From the NCBI RefSeq assembly GCF_023159225.1, contig NC_063170.1:61540208-61604207 (forward strand): a stretch of 64,000 nt of DNA. The letters are read 5' to 3'. Position numbers and translations under genes: made by a program. Under the pieces are notes generated by a model. That model ran no database searches and was not told the origin of the DNA. It was given only the letters and a program-made list of their open reading frames with translations. Source of the stretch: Perognathus longimembris pacificus (taxonomy: Eukaryota; Chordata; Mammalia; Rodentia; Heteromyidae). This document shows, piece by piece, positions 1 through 12,674 of this stretch. How positions within the stretch are numbered: the first letter of the stretch is position 1; each line of letters opens with the position of its first letter.

Positions 1-2031
1 ATAGTAATGTTGTATAAATTATCAGTAATTTCTACAATTCCTTCTAGACTGTACACCCTCAAAGTGATTACTTCTTTTTTGTTTCTTTTTTGGTGCTCAA
101 AAAAAGTTGTATTGGTAAATTCTTCACATGGTATTGTGTAATCAGATGCTTCATTGGGGCAGTGATTGTAAATGATGAAGAAGTGAGATCAGGAAAGATG
201 GAAGCCAATAGACAGCTTACATGGAAACTTCTGCCCTCTGGGAAACCCCGAGAGAGTAGAAAACACTTCCAAAATTGGGCAGGAATAGCTATTGACTGGG
301 CAGTGCCTTGATGTCTCTGCTTTTTGTGGGTAGCATGCACTGAATGAAAGGAGGTCTTCAGATGTAGATCACCTCTCAAAGAACTTGGCCCCTCCAAGAT
401 TGGTGAATACAAAGAGGTAGAAGGAAGAGACACAACTGTTACTCCCATACCAGTCAGTCCAGGACAGAGTGAAGATGATTTCTGTACGACTCACTGGGAA
501 GACTTTATATGATGTTAAGGGAAAACCATCTCAGCAATTCTAAACAAAGCAGTCCAGAGATACGGAAACAAAATAAACCTTTTTCAATTCCACTTAATTC
601 TTGCTGCTGTTGATGATTCAAATTTGTTCAGCAATAGTAGCTAGGCTCTTAAATAGCTTTTAGGGAGAAGGCCAATAAAAAGTATTGATAGAATATTCAC
701 AGTGAAAGAAAAAGGATAAGAAAGCAGGAGTGGAAGAGTTCTCTATCTTAATTCAGCACAACCAACAAGAAGAAAGACATATGGGCAGATAGTTCAACTT
801 TCTATCTCACTGTACAGAATTTACACTGAGAAAAATAGCAATCATTGGCTTCCTCAGAATTAAAATTATTGGCAATTTACACACACATACATACACACAC
901 GCATCCATGGGAAATAGTTACAATTTTGGAGGGTTGGTAGAAATAATTTATTCTAAGGCCTACTCTGGAAATAAAAGCTTTATAACTCAGGGAAGCTTCT
1001 CAATGTGACATAATTATTTTATTTTCCTCTGACTAGAAAATAAACTCCATTAAATAAGGAGCTATTTATGTTTTTATTCATCATTCAGTATCATGATTCC
1101 TGGTCTGGAGCATTCACTCTACATGGTAGTCGAATGCATGCATTTAGTTGGATGTAACTGACTAGATTATTTCTATAATCTAGTGGTTCTTCATGGAGTA
1201 TGATGGTGTGTGCATTTTCTGTCTCTCCAAACATTTGAAATGCCTACAGAGACTTTGGTTGTTGTATCAGGCAGAAGGGAGCTATTGGAGCCCAGTGGAT
1301 AGACAACAATCTTCACAATAAAGAATCATTTGTCGCAAATATCAATCAGTGCCATTTAAGACTCCTTTGTATAGTACCAGGGTTGTGTTTGGCCATTTAC
1401 ATATTCCATTTATACTTAACAATCTCTTGGTCAATCAGCAAGTTGCATATTTGGTCCAGTTCCTCACTCTCATATATCCATCGCATGTAGGTATACAGTT
1501 AATTTCCAACATATTGTCTTGTGAGCATCACTGGTGCATTGCATATAAGTTTATCTAAAGTAGAGAAACGAAAGGGGAACATCAAAATGGTGAGACAAAG
1601 GATAAAGGGCAATCCAATGTATCACAGCTTTTTGTATGTTTTGAAGTCAATAGGTATAATGCCTTCTGATGGACGTCTTTCTGTTCAGGACTTTTTAGGG
1701 TTCCATGCAAATTTAAAAACATGTATTTTACCCACCACAAGTAGTCAAAACATAGAGATGGAGTCGCTAAGATCTGGGCTAGCTTTTGCTCTCTGCTTTA
1801 TAGTGGAACTCCTTGTTGTCCTGTCCTGGTGTTGGGGCCAGGGCTGTGGCTGCAGACAGCTCCTGCTGTATGACATTTCCAGAGGCTCAGTGCAGTTATT
1901 GGCCCACTCAGGTGTCATGGAATTCTGGGCTTTGCCATGATGGTTTTCAAATGTTGGGTCTGGACTTGTTTTTCCCTCACACATGTGGTCAGCATTTCTC
2001 TTAAAGCTCTGTTGTTTGGCATAGGAGGAGT

Positions 2032-2033
<2 letters not shown>
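1..2033. other. AT-rich non-genic DNA, no gene recognised
   Basis: No coding frame with recognisable protein similarity, no RNA gene and no well-preserved repeat is visible. The stretch holds a short impure CA run near 880-902 and a perfect 10-bp-arm hairpin at 1161-1184. Open frames of 126 and 139 codons here resemble no family I know and look like chance frames. Confidence 0.7.

Positions 2034-2073
<40 letters not shown>
2034..2073. repeat. (CA)n microsatellite
   Basis: A pure AC dinucleotide array of about 20 units. It creates artificial His-Thr and Cys-Val open frames on the two strands. Confidence 0.97.
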
Positions 2074-2076
<3 letters not shown>

Positions 2077-3708
2077 ACCTTTTCTACCGTTCCCATTTCT
2101 TGTATTAAAAACAGTCACAATGGGCTCTCTCCTGGCTTCCTTAGGTCTTGTGAAGGTATTTGGTGCATGAAGAGCTGTTGACTTTCTGTATTTGTGGAGA
2201 GATGATTCAGCTGCCATTTTACCCTGACTTAGTTTCTCAGGAATCTTGGATTCTGAGTTTGAAATCTTAGAATCATGGGAAATATCTACATCCAATCTCC
2301 TCCGGAGAATAAAATCATAGATATTTAGCTACTTTTTAAAACATTTTGTCCTGCTATTGTCTAACTACTTGATTAATAAAACTGATACCAAATGAGAAAG
2401 AGTCTGGAAGGGCTTTGTGTTCTCTTTTTTCAATATAGATTCATGAATATTGAGCTTCCTTGACATCTACATCTATTGTTAGATATATCCTGACATTAAT
2501 TCTTGATTTATTCCAGGAGAAAGGCATTTAATTAAAAAGAATTGGCATCATTTTTTTCAGGAAATGGTGAGTATTTGAAGCTGTCCATACTTTGTGTACA
2601 TTTGTAGTTAATTTAAATATTAATGAAGGCTTTCTACTAAATTATAATTCCAAGGAGGTGTGTGATATTAATGTATAAGGAAATAGCAAATTAGTTTTAA
2701 AGCAACTTTTAAAAACTTTTGTAAATCAATCATCAATGCAATATTCTTTCCTGGCTACACATACTATTAAAGTGTGCTAAAATGTGTAAATTTACTCTGA
2801 TGCATAGGCGCTGAAGGCTCTTTTATATAATTTATAGCATCCCTGAAGGATTTATTTCTCTTCCTTAGTCATTTTTCTACCATCATCTTGAGATTTATAT
2901 TATCCAATCAGGTAAAGAGCTCTTTCAACTCTATTGGAATAACTGCTGATAGATTATAATTTTTTTTTCAAGAAACGAGTAGCAGATAGTTTAGTGATAT
3001 TTTTAGAATTGACAAATCTTGGGCAAGAAAAGTTTGGCTCCTGAGTTTTTCAGCATCGTGTTCTTACAAGTCAAGCCACTAAACACAAAAATGGACTGAA
3101 TGCATCAACTCTAAAAAAATGGTTGCCTCAAAAATTCATTTTAAAGTTAATTTCAGGAAAGAGGATCAGTGCAGATAATTTTATGAGCACTGTTAACTGT
3201 TATTTATGAATTCAATTAGCTGCAATGTCATTGTTTCCCACATGTTGCTTTTTCTTCTCTCCAAATTGTTTAGGTACAGAATAATTTTTTGCAGTTACTT
3301 GCATTTATCACACATTTTATTTACTGCTGTTAGCTACATAATTCTGTAGAGCATAATTAACAAGATGAAGGCTTCTTACCTAGTTCCAATGTCATTTTAT
3401 AAATATTTTGCAGAATGCTGTTCTAAGATGAAAAGTTCAGTACTATTAAAAACATAAGTGTTATTTAAAACATTTAGATCATGCCAATAACATTTTTATA
3501 AAGAGTCTGTGCCAAGTATGTTACAGGGAAGATATTAACACTAAAAAGATGCCAGTTATGATGCCAGTTTGGTAAATATATCTGAAGAATTCATGTATAT
3601 TTAGATATTGAATTTCATCTATGATTGACCTAGTTTCATTTGGGATATGTGGATACCATTTGATTTCTTTGACAAAGTGCTTTAGCAGTCAAACTGTTGT
3701 TGTTGCTT
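2074..3708. other. AT-rich non-genic DNA, nothing recognised
   Basis: Unique-looking AT-rich sequence. I see no gene, RNA or preserved repeat in it. Confidence 0.6.
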
Positions 3709-3723
3709 TTACCAAGCATTCTT

Positions 3724-3928
3724 TTTTTTTTTTTTTGGCCAGTCCTGGGCCTTGGACTCAGGGCCTGAGCACTGTCCTTGGCTTCTTCCCGCTCAAGGAT
3801 AGCACTCTGCCACTTGAGCCACAGCGCGGCTTCTGGCCGTTTTCTGTATATGTGGTGCTGGGGAATCGTACCTAGGGCCTCGTGTATCCGAGGCAGGCAC
3901 TCTTGCCACTAGGCTATATCCCCAGCCC
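3724..3928 (-). mobile_element. Young IDL-Geo SINE, minus strand, with target-site duplication
   Basis: The reverse complement reads as an ID/tRNA-like left half, a right half (Geo) and a poly(A) tail, seen here as a T run at the left end. The flanks are a 15-bp direct repeat at 3709-3723 and 3929-3943, the expected mark of L1-driven insertion. By eye it differs from the copy at 8070-8275 at four positions outside the tail. One of these falls in the left B box (GGTACGATTC for GGTTCGATTC), so internal pol III transcription may be weakened. Confidence 0.93.
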
Positions 3929-3943
3929 TTACCAAGCATTCTT

Positions 3944-5520
3944 GAAGGACAATCAGCCAAATTCAAATCTCAGGCTCTAGAGACTGGATTTGTTAGTTGG
4001 GGGAATGGAGAGTCAAAGATTTCTGTATGGGAAGAAAACCAGATTGAAAAACTTAGAACACACAGAAGAAAGCTACTTAGAGAGTGCATTCAGTGTAGAA
4101 AATGAAGTTTCCTCTTTTCATTCCTGACTTAACTACTTTTTGATCATTTTAATTCTCTTGCTTCATAAATTACAGGTTGGTTCACTTTTATAGTGAACTT
4201 GGACACCGCTAAAGAGGGCGTTTGATATTTTGAATTTCCTTTTCCTGATTTAATTCTTTTTTTCGCTTTCCACACCTGGTATAACCAGGCTGGAACGTGA
4301 GTGATAGCTCTTCCTCTAAGGTGGTTTTATTTATGATTGTTTATAATCAGTCTTTGTGTATGTTCCATTGTGCTCAGATAACATGCCATAGTTGTGTATA
4401 AAGCTATTTATTTGCTTATAATTTATTTCCTCTGTTCTCTCCTCAAGGCAACCAGAAATTGCATACATTAAGTAAGCTCTAGAATGTTGTTTCTGGATAC
4501 TTTATGCCACTTCAATTGTTATGATCAAAGCTGGAAAGGAAAGATGGATATAATCACTTTAAAAGGTAGCAAAGAATAGTTAATGTTTTGGCCTTCAATC
4601 GACTTTCTTATTCATTCGTGCAAGACAATTTCGGTGTTTTATGTTGGATATTTTTATACTGACTGAGTGTGACTCCTCACAGTGAATATATTCATTGCAC
4701 AAATTCATATTTTGACTATTTTGGATCCACATTTTGTGGCTGGATCATCTGTTCTCCAAAAAGTATATGGCAACAATATAATATGTAACTATGATAAGCT
4801 GATTGCAATTTTTAACATATCCTAATGAAATACTGAATTTGTCAATTTTTTTTGTTTATTGGACCTCTGGCTTCAAAACTTATTTAATATGACTAATACT
4901 TTCTGGATAGAAGCTGAATTTAGACAAACATTGAAGATGGTAGCTTTGTTTTTAAATATACGGTTCTATTGAAATCTATGTTATGTAATTCAAAATATGT
5001 ACATTTATTTATCTTGAACTTAGAAGAATGAGAACTATGGAATGCATTTCCTCTCACTTAAGAACAGTCTGAATATTATGTCTTATTAACAAACCATATG
5101 TCAGATTTTTAATATGTTCTATTTTTATGAAACATTCTCATACTTTATTAGTGATAAAAATTCTCTGTGGACTCTTTGTTTTTCAAACTACATTAAAAAA
5201 TTATTACTACATCCAATATCTATCCTACATACCTGGGATAGAATACACAAGATACAAAATCTCTACTTTCGTGAGATTAACTGTAGTGGAAAAGATAAAA
5301 GGAAAGCCAATCAATTCATCAATCAATCACTCATGGCTATCATATTGACAAGTAAAGAATACAATCATTGGCTAGCCATTTCCCCCCCAAAACAATTTTT
5401 TTTCATTTTTCAAATTATTTAAATTATTCAATGACCTATTTAATTTTATTAGAAAGCTCTAGATGGACTTGCCCAGATTTTATATTTTCTGCTTCTTAAG
5501 AAACATGTTTTCACACATTT
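3944..5520. other. AT-rich non-genic DNA, nothing recognised
   Basis: No gene or preserved repeat recognised. Open frames of 102 and 73 codons near 5114-5422 overlap each other in AT-rich DNA and match no family I know. Confidence 0.6.
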
Positions 5521-5524
5521 ATTG

Positions 5525-6060
5525 GCAATGAAAGCACAAGGTGTCCGCTAATCAGTAGGGCAGGCCAGTCTTGGCTGACAGTGCAACAGGTGCAATGCAG
5601 GCTATTCCTGGCTGGGCAAGCACACACTTGGATTCAGTCCATGGTGGCACACTGGGTCAATTCTATTCTTGACTTTCACTTAACCCACCCTTGATGAGCC
5701 AATCATGTGAGAGAATAGGATTCCTGGTTGTGTCCCAAGACTCCTCTTTATTCCTGTGACAGGTTAAGAAGATGATAATCTGCAACCGGTGTCAACACCT
5801 TGGGAAATGAAATGGACATGGGAAGACATGATGGGCCGTAGTTGGAGTAATACTATGTGGCAAATGCTGCTAATGCCGGTGGCCCAATGGGTGATATTGT
5901 GTGGGAACACTGGCTATGTAGAACTCTGAAATTGGAAAGGCGTTCGGGAGAGTTGCACTCTGTTGAGGATACTCGTGCTAAATTATTCATCATGATGTTC
6001 ATCTTAACGCAACAGTGATATGTTAAAGTTGCTAACCTATAGTTAACAAAAAGTTCAGAT
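5525..6060. other. Unassigned less AT-rich island
   Basis: This block is visibly less AT-rich than its surroundings and has several CpGs, but I cannot assign it to a repeat family. On the minus strand it ends in an AATAAA-like signal at about 5516-5522. It could be the remnant of a processed pseudogene or of an LTR. A 77-codon minus-strand frame (5853-6086) does not extend through the block. Confidence 0.4.
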
Positions 6061-6139
6061 TCCAGATAGGATGAATGTATAATCAAAAAAGTGATGTATT
6101 TTCTTATATTCAGTGGGACATCAAGCCACTAGGTTATCT

Positions 6140-6215
6140 TTTAGTACAGCCATGGGGCTTGAACTCGGGACATGCTCTCACTCAAGTCTAGCACTCTACC
6201 AACAGTGCCTGGCTG
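6140..6215 (-). mobile_element. Old SINE fragment (Geo/ID-like), minus strand
   Basis: It contains the reverse-strand signature shared by the SINEs of this window: 'cttgaactcgggac', then 'tctagcactctacc', then 'gcctggctg'. It is truncated and diverged. Confidence 0.65.
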
Positions 6216-7059
6216 GATCATTTTATTATATATGGTGGTTTACATTTTGTGAAATAGAACTTTTATAAGGCAAATTATTTTCCCACACACATTCATCCAT
6301 CAGTATATATAAAAAAAAGGCTAGACCATCTATCTACTGCAATTAAACAAGGCAGGCTGTTTAGCTGTCAGGAGGAACATTAAGATAACACAATAAATAG
6401 TTCTTTTGGTACTTCAGAAGGTTAGTTATATTTTCAGAATAAGAATATCATTTTAAAAATTGCCTTCTAGCATGGATTAGTTGTTTTCTTTCTTTCTTTT
6501 TTAATCCTAACCTTAAAAGCTTACTCAAGTTGGTATATAACAATGGTGCAGTTTTGTCTGTAAATTCAATTATGTTTGCATAGCTATTGCTGGGTTTTTC
6601 ATACTCAGCAGGTGGAACTGAAATTTCCAGCCACTATGATTAAGACAATTAAGTACAATTGGCTGTCTAACAGCATGATGGCAGATAAACAGAAGAGTGC
6701 CCAGGAGTGAACAAACAACCCAGGAGGAGTGAAGAAATGCAGGAGCTCTTCTTGCACCTGCCACAATTGCAGTTTCTCTTTCACCTTTGGGTGTCTGTTT
6801 TCTGTTATCATCCCCTTCCTCTATTTTCTCCCCAAACTCAAACAACACACTGAGTGTGGGAGGAAAAAGAACACCTTTCTTAAAAACAAAAAGGCTGAGA
6901 ACAGGGATTTTTGTTTTACAGCGAGGGAGTACATTGGTTACTGTTTTTTAGACTTTCATTAATTTTGATGAAAAAGGAAATTGCATTATTAACAGTTATT
7001 AATAGTCACGGCTTTACAAATCATAATTTGATTGGAGTATTATTGGGTGTTTTGTTTTA

Positions 7060-7134
7060 CTTTTGATGGTTCCAGGATTTGAACTCAGGTTATCTACCTT
7101 GCTAGGCAGACACTTTACCAACTCAGCCATGACC

Positions 7135-7182
<48 letters not shown>

Positions 7183-7480
7183 TGTATACATATACATTAT
7201 ATATGTATATATATATTTGCTTTAGTTTTTTTCCTATATCCTTTCATTTCCCTCCCTCTTCCCTCACATCCAGATGGTCTTAGACTGTGATTCCAATGTC
7301 TCTGTTTCTTGTGCAACTGGGATTACAGACACATGCCTTGATGCAGAGCATATTGATTGAGATGCAGTCTTACTAACTTTGTGCCCAGGTTAGCTTCAAT
7401 TCATGGTCCTCCTGATCTCTCCCTCCCAAGTCATTGAGATTACTGGTATGAGACACTGTGTATGGTATCTATTAACATTT
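7060..7480 (-). mobile_element. Old B1/ID-type composite SINE, minus strand, split by a GT array
   Basis: An ID-like reverse segment (7060-7136) with 'gatttgaactcagg' and 'actcagccatgaccc' is followed by the GT array, an AT-rich linker and a degraded 7SL/B1-like segment to about 7480 ('gggattacagacacatgcc', 'tactggtatgagacac'). The large interruption and heavy divergence mark it as old, and it may be two separate insertions. Confidence 0.65.
7137..7180. repeat. (GT)n microsatellite
   Basis: A pure GT array of about 22 units lying inside the old SINE remnant, followed by a TA-rich run to about 7217. Confidence 0.97.
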
Positions 7481-8069
7481 TTGACTTAAGGGTATGGGAT
7501 CTTTCTACTTATGAGTAAATTTCACTTAAATATGATATATTATTAAATATGTGTGTTCAGGCAGTTATTTGTGTACTTTATTATTTGTGTTAAATGCCAC
7601 TAGTAAAATAAATCTTCTACAAGCTTCCATTAATATTTCTTCTTAAGATTCTTCTCTAAGTTTGTTAGTAGAGTTCTCTCACCTCAAGTTTTATAATTCT
7701 CTTCTGTAGTTGAAGATACAGTGAAATTCTAGAAAGCTATTGGTGGGTTAAATTTACCAGGAGTCAGAAAATAATAAAACATTTAAGCAACTGATAGTTT
7801 TCTTTTTGTTTGACAAAACTTTGAATTGTGTCTACTTGGATAAAATCATTTTCTTTAAATTTCTTGGTTTTGCTTGTCTTTAGAAATAGAAAACACGACT
7901 ATATTTAACAAGGCTCCCAAACCAGGGTCATCTCTATACACATCTGTTTCTTAGTGTCAATCAAAAACAATATATCGGGTAGTTTTCAAGAGCCAATTTA
8001 ATTACCTGAACATATATTACTGGTTCCCTTTTCTTTCTCCTGGAAGGCCAAGCCTCCCATCTACTTTTT

Positions 8070-8275
8070 TTTTTTTTTTTTTTTGGCCAGTCCTGGGCCT
8101 TGGACTCAGGGCCTGAGCACTGTCCCTGGCTTCTTCCCGCTCAAGGCTAGCACTCTGCCACTTGAGCCACAGCGCCGCTTCTGGCCGTTTTCTGTATATG
8201 TGGTGCTGGGGAATCGAACCTAGGGCCTCGTGTATCCGAGGCAGGCACTCTTGCCACTAGGCTATATCCCCAGCC
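8070..8275 (-). mobile_element. Young IDL-Geo SINE, minus strand, with target-site duplication
   Basis: A complete dimer: T run (reverse A tail), right monomer, then the ID-like left monomer ending in 'ccccagccc'. A perfect 16-bp direct repeat lies at 8054-8069 and 8276-8291. The B box (reverse of GGTTCGATTCC) and A box (reverse of TAGCCTAGTGG) of the left half are intact. Confidence 0.95.
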
Positions 8276-8291
8276 CTCCCATCTACTTTTT

Positions 8292-10120
8292 GTTCAAGTC
8301 ATTTTCTGTGAGCTGACCTCACCTCTCATGGACAACAGGAAGCTGTCTTTTTTGACATTACTTTATTTTCTGCCCAAGTGATTTTTCCTTTACGTCCATT
8401 TTCTTTTCTTGTTATCCTGTCACTTTGGTGTTCCCAAACTTTTGTTTTCCTACGTTTGAAGTTCAGGTAATGGTTATCATGACACAGCGAGAAGTATGTG
8501 TGTGGGGTCATCTCTGTTAGTGTTTTCTGTACCTCTCCTTGTTAGGAGCCAATGAGAACATGAATGAGGGAGGCCTGCTCTCCTGGTACTGAATATACTG
8601 AGTGTTCCTATAATAAGAAAGGGAGCCTCTGGGTACTTATTTCATTAGCTTACCAAAATATGAATTCTCTATGCTAATTTGATGTTACACCACGGCTCTT
8701 GAAAGCATCCCAATCTTTTATGAAGGGCGTCGTGTGTCACTGCCAGAAATTCTTTCTGAAATTCGAATGTTTGCCATTCCTGTGCCAACAACATGGCTAA
8801 TGAGCAGAATGAAAAAGCCAACAATGACTCTGTTCTGAAAAGCAAGAATTTGGTCATCATAGAGTAGAATTTACATGATTTCACTTGAGAATATATTGGC
8901 CTGGATCATTCTTCCTTTCAAGTTTGACATGTATCTTCTGTGTTATTGACATAACTCTCAGCTACCCCAATGGGTTTGCAAGTTGAAGTTACTCAAGGAT
9001 GATAAAAGCCATTGCTTGTGAGTCTACCACGAGTCTCCAATGTAAGAAAAACCTAAGGTTCACAATAAAATATTTGCTGGCCAAACAATGAAACTGCCCT
9101 ACGCATCTTTCCTGGAAGTCCTCTCTGTTTTGGAATGCTCATGTGTGCCTTTGCTTGCGATCATACACATGTGTGTATATTCAAAATTCTTACTACTCCC
9201 ATCTGTGGTTTTGGTCCTGGATGCCAACTTTGGCTCAAAGCATGCTTAAAAGAAAAAAAACTCCAGAACCACATTATTCTGAGTCTCATGAGGCACTCTC
9301 ATGTTGTTATTCTCTCTTCTGCAGGGAAGGTAAACTATCTCAGTGTTCAGCATATCCAAGCTCCACCCATGTCCACGGTGTATGTGCATGGCATACATCA
9401 CTCTGCGCTGTATACACCCGCTGCTCACCTGGGTTATGAGACCAGCTCTCATGTTTTCACCATATCCAGGCTCAAGTAAGCCTCCTTTAGTTCTTATTCT
9501 GTTCTTGGCAGGGTTATGATACTAGTGACTTACAGATGCCAGGAAGCTTCCCTAAATTGCTTCTTTTAGGGGAAAATGTGGAATTCTCTCCTTAATTAGG
9601 AAAGAAAATAACGGTGCCCTAGGTGCAAAACACTGAAACTCGCTACTCTCCTGTGATCAATTTATGAAGTAGAATTCATGGGTTTTGTATGTATGTGTTA
9701 CAGAAAGGTCTGGTGCACTCAAGACGAGCTGCTGCTCATACTTCCATCAGTGCTCACTTGAAGGGGAGACATATTTCACAAAGGTAAAGCGATCGACTGT
9801 ACACAACTGGGGGTTGGCAATTCTTTTCTCTCAACCCCTGAGACCTAAACCATGGCATCTTGCTGGACTTCTTGTTTGTTTGCTTTTGAATGAAAATTCT
9901 GATGTCATTTGTATTGTTACTTCTGTTTATATTCAACATTTGGTTCTCATTGGCTCCTTTAATCTTTGTTAAGATTCCCTACAGATATGGAGAGACTAGA
10001 CTTTGTAGTTTTAGGTATTTCTTCTCAATACCTTCACATGGAATCACAAGAGAACTTTGTGACTCAAGCTTAGTCCTCGCTTGCTTCTTTGGGAGACATG
10101 TAAAGTGACTGTGCCATTGG
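8292..10120. other. Non-genic DNA with two weak exon-like blocks
   Basis: No gene or repeat recognised. At 9325-9475 and 9704-9783 there are open blocks preceded by a plausible acceptor and followed by a plausible donor on the plus strand. Joined in phase they meet a stop soon after the junction, so protein coding is not supported. Confidence 0.5.
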
Positions 10121-10125
10121 CTAAC

Positions 10126-10298
10126 CCAGGGGCTGGAAACTGTCCCTGAGCTTCTTTTGCTCAAGGCTAGCACTCTACCAATTGATCCACAACACCACTT
10201 CTGGCTTTTTCTGTTTATGTGGTTGGTACTGAGAAGTCACACCTAGGGCTTCATGCATGCTAGGCAAGCACTCTACCACTAAGCCACATTCCCAGCCC
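10126..10298 (-). mobile_element. Old IDL-Geo SINE, minus strand
   Basis: It has the same order as the young copies: reverse Geo ('ccctgagcttcttttgctcaa', split by differences) then reverse ID ending in 'cccagccc'. There are many substitutions and no clear A tail or duplication, so it is an older relative of the young dimers. Confidence 0.85.
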
Positions 10299-10328
10299 TA
10301 CTGATAAGTATAAAGATCTCAAAAATAT

Positions 10329-10450
10329 GGAATCCAGGCATGGTGGCCCAGATCTGTAATCCTAGCTACTGGGGAGGCAGAGATGAAGGATGATAGGGAG
10401 GGAAGGGAGGAGATCCTGGTTCAAGGCCAGCCTGGGAAGAAAAGTTTTCT
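10329..10450 (+). mobile_element. B1-like (7SL-derived) SINE left monomer
   Basis: A clear 7SL/B1 signature: 'aggcatggtggcc', 'tgtaatcctagctact', 'gaggcagagatg' and 'tcaaggccagcctggg', with a small internal insertion of G/A-rich sequence. Its downstream limit is unclear. Confidence 0.85.
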
Positions 10451-11945
10451 GCACTCCATGGGAAGTAAACCTTTTCCCTGATTGCCTAGCTGGACTCCTT
10501 ATCTGCTGTCAACAGTAGGGACATATGTAAGCTCACAAGGGCCCAGTGGGCCTGAAGAAGCATGGAGAATAAGGGGGAACATTTCCATATAAATTATCTG
10601 GAAAATAACATACTAATTTCCACCAACATTATAATTCTAAGAATGAAAGACTTTGAGCATTTAGAGTCAACGAATGATATGCTTTTAGATCATTTTTTTA
10701 ATTAGGTAACACTCGCACATTTAAGTATTCAAAACCTTCAAGATCGTTTAAGAGACATTCAAATGGTGTCATTCTTTCAAAGTTAAACACATACTTCTTC
10801 AGGAAGTAATTTTCAGCAAGACGTCCCTTGTTTTTGCACACATAGAATGCATTTATATTCCTTCAGCCTAGAATGAATCCTTACTTTGGCTTATGGACTC
10901 CTCTAGGATTAAACTTTGCAACAACAATATTCTCAGTATCAAACAAACACATGGAAGTTTCCTGTAGGTATAAGAGCCCCTGCATATGATAATGTAAATA
11001 CTCCTATGTACAACTAAAAATTCTCCATATGGAATACTGGTATCTGATAGGGCTAATCAGCACAATCTGTACCACCATACATATAGCCCCTGAACATGGC
11101 TTCAGAATTTTTCCCTTTCTCTTCTTGATTGCTCTTTGGATTGCCTCAAACTTGACAGTATTCTGAATATATGTTTCCAGTTTCTTCGATACAATTATTT
11201 TTTCAGGACAAGTATTTTCAAATAGGCATCCTAGGCCATAAAGTGAGCACATGCTTAACTTTGTGAGAATCCCATAAACTGTCTTCTAAGTAGATTGTAA
11301 TAATTTACATTTCATTAGCAAGGCAAGTAAATTCTGGTTAATAGACAGTATTTGAAAGCTATTAATTTTAAAAAAGATTTTGCTTCCCAGGATTTTATAG
11401 GAACTATGACTTTAAGTACACAAGTTGGTCACTGTCATCATTCTTTTATAAAGAAAAAATATAATAAAAATGTGTTACTTTTAGCTAGAAAGGGTAACTT
11501 TGTAGGGTAAGAGTTACCTGTTAAATATCAAAGAACAGTTTGAACTTTTGCTAATTGCCAGGTAGATTAAGAAGCACTTGACTCTTGGCTGCCTTTGGTG
11601 GATTTCACAAATACCTCATGTGCTGCAATGACATCTATACTTTGCAATACATACATTTTAATTGCAGAAAATACAAAAGTATGGACATTTTTTAAATGAT
11701 TTTCTTCTTACAGCTCCACAGAAGCCATGCTTCCTCATTTAATTGCAAAATGCAGTACGTAGCCAGAAATAAAAATGCCTACCTTCAAAGCTGTCCTGCC
11801 TCTTTCAAGTCTTCTTTAGGGCTGGCATTTCTATGGGCTTCAGTCAGAGCTTGATTCCATGTTTTCTTGTAGCCACTGGGATTTGCGCAAGTTAGGTATC
11901 AGGGAAGAGGAGAAATGCAATTCTGTAGGCTAACTGGGAAACTTT
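10451..11945. other. AT-rich non-genic DNA, nothing recognised
   Basis: No gene or preserved repeat recognised. The 82-codon minus-strand frame near 11004-11252 has no similarity that I can place. Confidence 0.6.
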
Positions 11946-12125
11946 TTCATTCCAAACTGGAACTGTACCACTTGAGCCACAACTCCACTTCTGACTTTTT
12001 GCTGATTAGTTGGATATAAGAACCTCATGGACTTTATGGCTCTTGCTCTTTATGAACCATGATGCTCAGATGTCAGCTTCTTCTGTTGCTTTTCCAAGCT
12101 TGGGCCAGCAGCTCCTGGCTCCCAG
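11946..12125 (-). mobile_element. Old B1-Geo SINE fragment, minus strand
   Basis: Reverse Geo ('accacttgagccacaactcc') is joined to a degraded reverse B1 ('aaccatgatgctcagatgtcagc') ending in 'ggccagcagctcctgg'. It is heavily diverged and has lost the tail side. Confidence 0.75.
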
Positions 12126-12674
12126 CTTTCTTTTGAATACAAGTTTATAATAATCCAAGTTACTATTGAAACTCAGGATTGGGCATTGTATATGAAATCC
12201 AGCTCAGACAATGCTAATCTTATCTAATGTTACAACATACATGGAGAGGCTGCACAATGCTAAAGACCAATTTCTACCTTTTCTTAGAGTGTTTTTCCTC
12301 CCTCCCTTTCTCATTTCCCCTTAGTCCATACATGAATTTCAGCATAAACACTCAAAAATTGGATTAGGATGAGGAAGAAAGACTGAAGTTCTTTATGAAC
12401 ACTCAAAATGCTTATCTGTGGCACAGAGTTCAATAGAACGATCTAATGGAAACTGTGTGTGTGTTTGGCATTGAACTTTTGTTATAGTTCATCTGAGACT
12501 ACAAAGCTGTTTCCACTGAAGAGATAGACTCACCTCAGGAAAACAAAACAAGATTTCCTCCATGTCCTTGAAACTTTCTCTGATTTAATCAAAAGGTGTA
12601 TTGTTTGTGTTCAAATTTGTGCTTGAAATGTAGTTTGCTTATTAACTGTATTGTAACTGCAGTCATTGAATGCT

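Noticed and set aside
1745..2295. Frames with long Cys-Val or His-Thr runs (also at 7063-7290, 19981-20269, 37695-37901 and 39096-39479)
   Set aside because: These are translations of CA/GT microsatellites.
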